A stretch of DNA of 64,000 bases from Triops longicaudatus (Eukaryota > Arthropoda > Branchiopoda > Notostraca > Triopsidae). Positions 48,355 to 60,300 of this stretch are shown one piece after another (within the stretch, counting starts at the first letter, position 1; each line of letters begins with the position of its first letter). The position numbers and the translations under genes were made by a program. The notes under the pieces were generated by a model. That model saw nothing but the letters and a program-made list of their open reading frames with translations. It made no database searches and was not told where the DNA came from. The stretch spans positions 62,001-126,000 of the forward strand of contig JAGQDJ010000018.1 of assembly GCA_022885665.1 (NCBI GenBank). The letters run 5' to 3'.

Positions 48355-51300
48355 TTATGGCATTGATGTAGTTTTTTGTAAAATGAAATTAATAATTGGG
48401 TTATCATTAGCTTCAAACGGTACTACTGTGTTAGCATTGCTTGCAACATCGTACCAAACTTTACCAGTTCTTCTTACAATTACTACATGTATACCTGCAG
48501 GTGGAGGCGATGTTAATCTAATATACGGACTAATACCGTCAACACTAAATTCTGCTTCTAAAATTGTGTCAGCAAGTGGACTCGATGCTCCAAGATTTTC
48601 ATTATAAACAGCTACTGGATCTTTTCTTAGTCTAACACCACCTACAAACACTTCAATTTGATCACAAGGTCCAAATCTATCAGGAATAGTTGTTCTGTTC
48701 CAACTGTTTCTTGATGACATTGCTGGTACAAAGTCAAGACGACCGATAATAATAGAACTACCGTCGCTAACAAACTTATACTTATGTTGTTTATCCATGT
48801 ATGGAAGTTTTTCTGATGGGCTAATATCAGTTATATTAATGCCGGCACTGTGTAATTCTGCAATAGATGATCCAAAACTTCCACGGCGTAACTGAGATAA
48901 TATGTTTCCATTTTTTTGCAAATATTCAATTCTTTCCGAGTTAATCATTATAACTCCTGGAATATTATTATATGCTGTTGGTACAAACAATGCATCGCCG
49001 TTTGTTACTTCGATTTGTTGATCATAGTATGTTAAATCTTTAGATAATTTTACAGTATTGTCTGACAACCGTGTAAAATGATAAGAGTTAAACATATCTT
49101 TATAAATTTCATAAGCCGATGGCATAGTCCATGCATTATTTCCAAATTCAATTATCTTAACTAAATCTGTTAATAATGTATTAACATTTAACTGAACAAC
49201 TGCTCGTACCAACTCAACATCGTAGTCAATTCCCAAGGTTAATCGCTTACCATTTAAAAATACCCATATGTAATTTGAGTCAATTGGTTTTCTTTTTAAA
49301 TAATATAATGTTTTACCACCAGCATATTGATCCTCAACTATATCAAATTTTGGATAGTTGCTAAACCAAGTAATTATTATTTCATCGTCCTCAACTAAAC
49401 TTGGCAATAATGCTTCACTGAACACTAGATTATTATCGATAATATTAAAGTCAGCAAATGCAGTAGTAATAACTCTAATTTCGTCACCAATATTAATATA
49501 ATCAGCATTAACTGTTAATTGATTTGTTGATGAGGTGAATGTATAAACTGTAATCGGTGGTTGTTGTACTTGATTTATATATACTTGAATGTCATTTAAT
49601 GATAATAAACCAGTAATCACTACAGGATCTATACCGATATCAATAACATTATTTGTACCATCATACTTTATAATTTTAGTATCCGGTCCACGCAATGCAA
49701 CACCATTAATTTCAACAATAACCGATGATGTAGTAGATGATAGTGCAATGTTACTAAATCCGTTAATTGCAATTGATGATGAACTTCCGTCAAACGCAGA
49801 TACTTGTTTGTTTATCTGTATTAAATTATTAGTAGTAGTTGCGGTACTATTAGCAGAGCCCACACAAATAATTTTCACAATATCTCCAACTTGTACTTGT
49901 GTGCTAATTAATACTGATGTTTTATTAAAAATACTTCCATATATGCTACTATTCTCAATCAGTGCACTAACGTAAACACCGTTAACAGTTACAATAACAG
50001 ATGATGTTATATTATAATCAGCATTTGTTAAGAAAGACGATGTTGCTCCAGATACTACATATTCTTGGTAATCGAGCAATCCGGATCCACCGATACCAAT
50101 TGCAATTATTGATATAATTGATCCAACTATAGGTGCAACACTAAAATTAATTTGATTATTAGTAAAATCAATAGTGTATTCTGCATTATTATATACTAAC
50201 ACTGAATCGATATACACTAATACTGCCGACTGATCTAGTACAGAAATCCCTATGTTATATAATGTCGATATTCCGTTGCCAGTATATACTTGATTATGTA
50301 ATGGTGCTGCCCCTGCTGACTTTGTATGATAAACTTGTATTGATAAACTTTCAAGTACATTACCTGGAACATTTTCTTCAGTTGCTGGGACTAAATCTGG
50401 ATTTATAAATTTACCACCATCGATTAAAATTTCTTCAGCAAGCTTACCTGTAGCAGTTGTATATGCATCTCCAAGTAAGTCAAATGTACCACCCGAAAGT
50501 GCAGTATCGATGATGTTTACATCACTAATAACAACTGATCCGTCGCTATCAAATGGTCTAAAAATTAATATATCCCCAGCTTCGATTGTAATATACGGAG
50601 TGTCAAATGTTTGACTTAGATCAGGTGCAACATATCCAACTGGATCGGTAATTACTGATAGTGTTATACTGTTACTTTCACTTTGAATAGAAACATCTTG
50701 ACCCGGGCTTACAAATTCAACCACATTACTAAAACCGTTACCAATAAACGTTGGCATTGCACCTCGTGCCGGATAAGTTTCACTATCCAATCGTTGAGTT
50801 ACTGATCCCTTTTTAAGATATATCGAGATTTTTTGACCAACACTAGGAGTAAACGGTAACTCAACACTAGTTGTACTACCATCAGCAGTATAATAAAAAT
50901 CTGATACCGATTCAACACTATCCCAGTTATCAGTAAACCACGGCAATGCATCCCATCCGCCGGTTACATCAAATGTTGTTCCTTGTATTTGCACTCCTCC
51001 AAAATCAATACCGGTCATAAGTTGAGATGTTTCTTTTCCAATCATACCCGATGTTGGCGCATAGTATTTCTGAATTCTATTTACCGAGTCTAGAAACATA
51101 TCATTGCGTTCGTATGTAATTACAATATTATCGTTAAGGCTTGGTGCGGTATTAAAAATTACACGACCTTTTGTTACAGTAGTAATATCTGTAGTTTCTA
51201 CATAAGTCAACAGCTGATATTCGTCATCGAGTACAGTTTGCCCGTTTTTCAGTATTGAAATTTTACTGCGTTCTGTCATTGGAGCAAATGTTAAATTAAA

Positions 51301-54300
51301 TAATGATTCAAATCCATTTGCAGTAAATGTATCTGTTTGTTCAAATTTATTTAATATTCCCAATTTTGAAATTCTATCAAATTTCATAGTCATTGCAATT
51401 GACCGAATAACGCCGTTGCCTAATACTGCTGCCGCACGAGCAATATTTGACGAGTTATTATTTCCGCCAACTAATGATATAGTCGGAGTAATAGTATATC
51501 CAGATCCACTAGAGGTAACAACAATAGCAGATACTGCACCATTTGAAATATATGCTTTCGCAACTGCACCAGTTCCATTACCAGTAATTAGTACTGATGG
51601 TGGTGTTACATACCCACTTCCGGCACTAATTAAATTAATAGACATAATTGAATATCCTTGATTATCATAAAATGACTTCCATGGATATATATCGCTTATC
51701 CCGGCATTAGCTGGAATAATTTTCCCATCAACTGCCGAATAATATGCCGGTGCATCAAAATCAGTTGCTACTAAATTTCCAATTTCTGTATTAGAATATG
51801 CCGAAGTGTATTCTCTTATAGTAGTTCTATACGGCTTAACTTCTTCGATATATGTTTGATAGCTTGCTAGATTGTCGTTTTTATAATTAATTTTTTGAGT
51901 TACATTGCCAACATTGTGTATTGCATTTATAAAACTTGTCTTAAATGCCCAATCAACTACTGGCAATTGTACAAATGAGTAGCGTACTGAGCTAAAAAAC
52001 AATTTATTCCATTCAATTTTAAATTCATCAATAAAAATATCATTTTTAACTGCTTTTAGTATGTTGCGTAACTCGATTGTTGGCTGGGTATCATATAAAT
52101 CGCCATCAAATGTTGATTTGCTATCGAGACCAATCCCACCTGCAGGAACTAATAATGATTTATTAATTTCAATTGTTCCTAGTTCTCTCCCAACTAAATT
52201 GTATAACCCGTTAATACTACCGGTACCGTCTGTAGTTTTTTGCAGTAATGCCCAACCACCGTTGGCATATTCAGATACACGGATTATATCTCCATCATCA
52301 AGTTGCAGAAATTGCTCATTATACAAATTATCAATTTCTGCAACAATACGACTAGTTGCAGATACTCCAGTGTTATACCAATCAACATAGTTCCAATATT
52401 TTGTAGTGTCATATGATTGAATTATGCTCTTACTAAATATTTTTCGTATGTTATCCCATGCATATATTGCCCAGAAATTATTCACAGATTCGTCATTGTT
52501 AACCAATACAGAAAACGGTCGAATACTAATCGATGCGTATGTATAATTTTTACCAGTAGTGAGCAAGGTAACTGACACAACTCTACCACGAGCATCAATC
52601 GTAATCGACGCCGATGCTCCTTCGCCATCGCCAACAATGCGAATTGACGGAGTACGTTTGTATCCAAACCCTGAATTAGTAATGCTAATACTATCAATTT
52701 CTCCATTTACAATACTAACATTAAACTTTGCAGATTCAACTTTAACGGTACCGACAGTTTCTAAATCGGTAATTGTATCAACTACTAAATCATATGTGTT
52801 TAATTCAATTGCAGGAATAGAATCTACTAATTTTAAATTTGTATAATTAATAGTGTCTGCAAATGATCTAGTTGATAATACTAAATTAATTTTATCAATT
52901 ACAGCCGATAGTACCGAGAATCGATCAACAAACATCGACTGACGTGGCCTAAAACTAATTCCATATTTTTGTTTTTCAGGTAATGCTGTATCCGGAACAC
53001 GATTGTTTAACATATCATACCCAACTAAGCTGTCAATCCATTTACTCTCAAGCTTGTCCGACGGTAAACTATCTGCTACTCCCTCTGTTAATAATTGGTA
53101 TTCTTTATGTATCGGTGTACTGTTAAACGATTCGTTAATATATTCAATGTTAACAAATGCATGCTCCGATATTATAATATTCCCAATATTCCAAAATAGA
53201 AATTCATTTGCCGATAATACCGAAATAAACGGCACATTACTAGATTCAGGCGTAGCAATTAACGATGCAACTGCATATGCAGATTTTATTCTGCCTGTAA
53301 CATTTGCCGGTACTGTTTTTTTGTTTTTAACCCAGAAATAGTACATTGTGGTTGTTTCATTTCCGGATACTGGACTATAATTTGCTTGTACCGAATATGC
53401 CGTTAAACTGTATGGCTGGCCGGATATTCCCATAGATAACCCAGATACTGTATCTGCTACAGATACCCAACCAGCAGGATCTAACGTTGATTCAACCCAC
53501 TCATACACATCAACCGACGAACCGACTACTTGTGCATTCCAGTGTCCTATTTTATAGGTAATATCTCCCTGTTCATGGTTGAAAAATTTTACAGTATTAA
53601 GATTCCACCATAATTTTCCAACATTACTAGCAAACCACGCACGATCCGGATCAAGTTCAACTTCGTCGGTACTGCTACTATTTGTGTATATTGCTGGATC
53701 ATATAATGTTTTAAATGTTATTTCTTCGTCTGCTTCTCCTAGAATTTTTAATCGGTAGTTATCAACAATATCAATATTACCTAAATTAATATTCTTTTCG
53801 TCATCGTAAATTGCAATTGATTTAATTGAATCTAAATTTACTAACGGGGTTTCTTCTGCAATAGTTTTCCATGATGAAGCAGTTGTATCTTTATTAAAAA
53901 TTCGTACCTTACCAGTACGTACTAAAGATACAACTGTACCAGATCCGTTACCCGATGCAATCGCGGTAAATTGAGTACCAACTGCGGGTGTAACAAACTG
54001 TGATACACCAATTGCATACCAGTTAGTATTACCAACATTTGAAATAATATATGACTCACCCGGTATAATATTAGATGTAGCTAATGTTTCTCTATAATAC
54101 GGTGAGCCAACTACGATAGTAGATCCAGCTACATCAATTGATTCACCAAATGCTTCAAAGTCTTGAAAATTGGCTTCTAATTTTTCTGTTAAGAAATATG
54201 TACTGTCATGTTTTTCATAAACATAAACTTGGCCCGGATTTCCTTTATACTCAATAATGCCAGTTCGGCTTGCATCAAATGTAGTTGTTCCATTATCAAA

Positions 54301-57300
54301 ATAAACTCGAGCACTATATTTAGAATTTCTTGCACCAACTACAATACTTTCACTGCGTTGATTAATTGCAACACTAGTACCAAACATTTCGTTTGGTTGA
54401 TCTTCAAAACTTTGTAATTTTTGTATTAATCTAAATTCGGTAGAATCTAATGTAGCTCGTTTAAATACATAAACTGCACCTTGTGATTTGAAATTAATAT
54501 CAGCCGTCGGGCTTGACACTACAAATGTAAGACCTGACATATCAATGTCAACTGCACTACCAAACTGATCGCCACTTGTAATCGATTCATTATTACCAGA
54601 ATCATTTAATAATTCCAGATTACTACCAGAGATTGTTTGAATTAACTCGTATGCACCAGATGGTAATCGCAAGTATACAAATACTTTACCGGAAGGTGTA
54701 TATGTGCTATCTCCAACTACTTCCCACGGTGCACTTTCAGGTGACTCCCCAACACTTATATACACCGATGCTTCTTCGTATAATGGATTTATTATACGTG
54801 GATCGTATAATTTTCTGTAAGAGCTAACTAAAGAAATTGGATCAACATAGCGGACAACATCACCGGTTTTATATGTAAACATAGGATTCCACAAGCCACG
54901 GTATGTTGGGAAATACTGCATGTCTGCATTTGGTGCACCAACAATTAAAATTGATCCATCACGGTTTGATGTCATTGATGTTCCAAATTTATCGCCTGCT
55001 TTAACTAATTCGGTTAATGCTGTTGGGTCAGTTAATGTAGTAAAAGTCGAATCGTCGAGCAATCCCATTGGTAAAGTTGATCCATCAGGATTTGCATCAG
55101 ATGTAAGTGTAGAATATGATAGCCTGCTTGGTAAGAATCCACCAGCGTTATCAGTTATTTCCCACTCGGTAGTATTAATTGAACCACCGGGTTGTGTTGT
55201 GCTAAGTGCTTTCCATAATCGGTTATCGTACCATACAATAGAATTAACTGCATAGGTAGTAGTTGAGTCAAAGATCCCTTTGTAATTAATATTTTGAACT
55301 GCTGTCCAGTTAGTATTAGTATATACAAATGTATATACTCTGCCAGTATTGTTATTTGCACCCGGAGCACTTACATTCATGTAATATTTTCCACCAAATA
55401 ATGATATAGTAATGCTTGACCCAAATAATTCAGCAGATGTCATACGCGGACTTAGAATAATAGAGGATGTTACCCATCTATTTCCAGAGTAATTATACAT
55501 AAATACTGCACCTTGTTTACTCGGTCCAGGATATCCAGTTGGCGATGCTGTAACTATTTCAGATAATTTCCAGTTTTCTGAGAATGAATCAATTGAGCTA
55601 CCGTCACCAGGTTGTATTGCTAACGAGATCCATAACTCACCTCTATATAATACAATATCGCCTATACTGTATATATCATATGGATTGTAATCCCCTCTAA
55701 ATCGGTTAAGCACTCCACTTGAAAGCGGAGCTCCAACTGCTAACCACATGTCATCAGGACTAATTGCAATTACAGAACCAAAGCTATTGCCCAGAGATTC
55801 CTTGTACTCATCGATTGGTGAAATTATTTGTTTTACAGATAATGATGAATCTCGATCATTTGCAATAATTACATATCCGGATACCGACACCCCAAAAATT
55901 GTTTGTTTTAATGATGGAGCATATACCACCGCAGTGCCAATACCCTGTGGATTTGTAATTTGATAATTTAACATTTCAAAGACAGTAAATACTGATTGCT
56001 TTTCAATAACTTGCCAGTTGCCTGTTTCGTTAACATTATCAATCCAGATCTTAGATCCGTGTTTAATTAATGACGCTAGTTGCCTATCAATTTTAGAAAA
56101 TTCAGAATAACGTGCACTAGTAAATACACAAATATTATAACTTACTGTAGTCTCATCAAATACAACCGCATTAATAAATTGATTGTTTGTTATAGTAAAT
56201 GTATACTGATCAACTGCAACAATTTTAAAAAATCCAGAAAGATTTGCAATATCACGGATCCCGATATGGTCACCAACGTTAAATCCATGTGGTCTATTTG
56301 TAGATAGTGTTGCAAAATAAGTATTAAGAGTAATTCCAGTGACATACATTGATGTAGTTAGGTTAAATCGTAATACATCCCATGAATAGTTGTCAAACGT
56401 GACCCATATGTGACTATTTTCCGCAACCATTGTTATATCTAAGGTAAGAAGATCGTCTCTATTTTTAAGTACGTAATCAACCTGATCATCTCGTACATAC
56501 CCAGCAGATCTTGATAATCCTATATATTTTACAGTTGGATTAATTAATGAAGTATACGGTATCGGTGAGTAGGTAAAATTACTTTGATTAACTTGTATAT
56601 ATAAATTTTCCGATGGGGTAATTGCTGAATTAGTAATAACTACTGGCTGAGGAGTAATTTTAAAATCGCCCTTGTTAATTTTAAATTCAACATAATCAAC
56701 CTGATCAACTCCTCCAATTTTCCCCACACTAAATGCCCACTCTTCTTGCAGTTGTACATTCGACGAGTCAGCTTTTTTAAGCTTATCAAATACTTTAACA
56801 ATTGCATTAGCAGTGCCTTTTTCCCTAATAAAGCCCTGGTACAAGTTAAATTGTGTTACTTGATCTTCAGATAATTCTTGTAAATACTCTCTAATCTGAT
56901 ACCCAACAGCATGTCTAGCCAAATCACGTTGACTGCTACTAGTACCATCGGCATCAACATTATAATAATCTTCAAACTGATTTACTTTAAAATCAAAATT
57001 AGAAACTAATTGTTTAGTTGGTGTTGAATCAAGTTTTGACCAATTTGAAAAATTAAATGTATCTGATCCTAACTGAGTTGTTAAACTTGTCCAGTTATAT
57101 GATTTATATGATACAATGTCTCCTAATCTATAGTCAACAAACGGTTGCCAATCTTTAATGTTAACATTGTCAAATATAAAGCCTGGACTAGTATAATCTC
57201 CGTCCCAGTCAGTTGTTCTAAATCCCCTACTTTTAATTCTATCTTGGCGATACCCAGTAGTCTTTTCGTAAATTACATCGTTAAATACAGTACGATCTGA

Positions 57301-60300
57301 GAATATAGTAACATGTTCTTTTAGTATTAAAAATGCTTTAAAGAAATAGATACTGTCTGTTGAATTTACAGTTTCGATTGTTGCTTGCTGAAATTGTCGA
57401 TTTACATTTATTTGAGATGACGGTAATACATTTCCATCATTTTGTAAAATATTGTATCCGTAAAATCCGTCAAGTAAATTTTCTATTACACCGATATTTG
57501 AATTAAGTACAATTTTATTTGCAAGAGGACTAAGAGATATTAATGAGCCAGGTGCCCAGTTTGACTTAGTCCAGAATAAAAATTCTTTTATACTTAATGT
57601 CCAGTTTCTTACTTCATTTACAGTTGTATCAAATTCTGAAAGATCAAAACCTTGATCTTTCAGATATTCTTCATATCCAAATATAAAATCGACTAAAGTT
57701 TGATTATCTAAAAATACTGAACCGTAATCGAGTGTTTTAACTTCTGACTTATCAAAAAATGTGCGCTTTAATACCGATACATCGTTTATTACTGGACGTG
57801 ATGGTAACTTTTTCCATTGAGATACATCAAACATATCATTACTTACGTGTGATTTTACTGCTCTATAATACCCTTCTTGATATTTAACAAGCGAACCGTT
57901 TGAATACGAAGTAAGCGATTTCCAATCAGAATATTGTTCTGCAGTACCACCAATAGATACTGGCTGGCTTTCTGTTAAAAATGGTTGCCAGTATTTAAAT
58001 ACCGGTTCAAGATGGTCATACCCATATACCTTATAGCCTCTCTCAGTCTTTTCGATAATCATGCCGCTATAAGTTACAGTTTTAAACGGTACACTAACAT
58101 TAAAAATTATATCAAAATTTTCTTGTGGGACAAATACACTACTTGATTTAGCACGTGGATTTTTACTATCAAGTATGTATTGTTGTTGTGTTTTTTCTAC
58201 AAATCCCGACAATCTTGATGACAGTCTAACATCAATTCCATATATTTTTTCTTCTAATATCGATAGCGGTTTGCCTTGTGATTTTAAAAAGTTAACAATA
58301 TAATTAATTATACCTGAAGAAATAGTTCCACCAACTTCGGGTATCACTATATCTGATAATGTAATGAATTTATTAGTTGATACTGTTACTGTTTGTTTAA
58401 TTGCATTTTGTTTTAATTGATTCTTATCTAAATTTTCAATTAAGAATTCAAATGGTCGCAATATCGATAATGCTATCATAAGTGCAAACGGATAATCACT
58501 GCTACGTCTCCATGCATTTTCAATTGGTGAAATATCACCAAACTCAAATGTTTCAAGGTTGTTTAGTGATCCAATTAGAGAAAATGATCCAACTAGATTT
58601 GATGCAAGTGGATCTAATAATTTGCCATCAGCGTCAACTGGTATATGTTCCATAATAGATGTACGTTTATATCTATCATACTGACCTGCAGTTGGGCCAT
58701 CGCGTATTATGCCATCACGTAGATCTTCCCATAAAATTAAGTTATCGCATGTATATGGTGCAGTACCGTAGGTAGCTTCCCACCAGGTTGGTTTTTCGCT
58801 AAAACCCAACATTTCCCATGGACATGTATGCGGTCTGTCAGTATCATAGTAATCTTTATAAATTCCTCTCCACCATCCAGATAAGTTACCATTTCCGTTA
58901 CGATCAGGAGTATTATTATATACATAAGTAAACGGGTTAGCTACATCAAAATATGTATTTTCTGCAAATGTAGTCCCGGTTTCTTGCAACCATCGTCTAA
59001 ATTCAATTGATAATACACTATCAATTTCTTTCTTTGAAAATACACTATTGAAAAATTTACTTCCGCTAATCGTGTCAATATCAAAAATATTAGAATTATA
59101 TGATATTTTAATATTATTATAAATTCGTTTTTCTAATTCAAGTAAGACTTCATCACGATGATCACCATACGCAACTGTAATACTACCATCGTGACCTTGA
59201 ATAACTTCTACCGGTGTAATATAAGTATCATCTAAAAATTTTGACGGTGTATACTTTTTATATAGACCAAGTTTTGTTGGACTAGGTGGCATAAAGCTAT
59301 ACGATGTACCTGAATACTCGCGTAAGTCGATAATGTCACCCTCGACTAAATCAAGTTGTAACTGAATAAATCCAAATGCAGAATTAAATGTATAGTCAAT
59401 ATTGGATATAAGTTGTACATTATTATGATATACATACACTGCTCGTCTGCTTGGTTGTAGCAAATCAAATTTTTCAGTTAATGCAAATATCTTTATTTCA
59501 GGATCTTCAACTTCGTATCGAGTTAATTTGTATGCACCAACACCTACCATATCCGAATCAGCAAATGCATTTTTTTCTGTTTTAATTTTTGTCATTGATA
59601 TAATAATATCATCAACAAACTGTACAGGATCTTGATTATATTCAAGCGTTGCTGCCAACTGCATAAATTTATTTTTATAATCTCGATATGCTTTTGCTGA
59701 ATACTCTAAAGATTTTACAACATTTATTTCTTTATCACAAAGTAATACTACTGCAAGTGGTGAAATGCCTGAATGTTTTAAGAATCGTTTTGCCAATGGC
59801 TGATATCCAGAAATATCTCGAAGGTTATTCAATCCTGGATATATGCCACTAAACTCATCATATAAATCAATTGCAGATAATACATGATCAGTTGCTTCAC
59901 CTAATGTAAATGATGATATATCTTGATTTAACGGATTTTTTTCAAGGCCAAGTGGAATTTCATAATATCCGTTATGAGGAATAGCATTGCAAAATAATTT
60001 TATTGATACTACAGTACCAACGGTTAATACAGTGTCAAACGTAAATTGATTGTTTATTCGAGTTACGTTACCGGTATATTTTACTCCATTAATAAAATAC
60101 ATAATTTTACTGATAGAAGTAGTATCAAGTTTGAACCATTTAACGGTATCAAGAATTATTGTATTTGTTTCTTGTTCAACAGTAACTGCATCGATAATCC
60201 CTTGATAGAATGTTGGGTCTGCTTTAATCCAGCAATTACCAAGATCACCAGTGTCAGCATACACATAATACCCAGTTGATATCTGTTTTACAATACTATT

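Noticed and set aside
49589..49975. Plus-strand open frames across the tail block, such as this 128-codon one
   Set aside because: They mirror the third-position pattern of the giant minus-strand gene, lack ribosome sites and show no domain.
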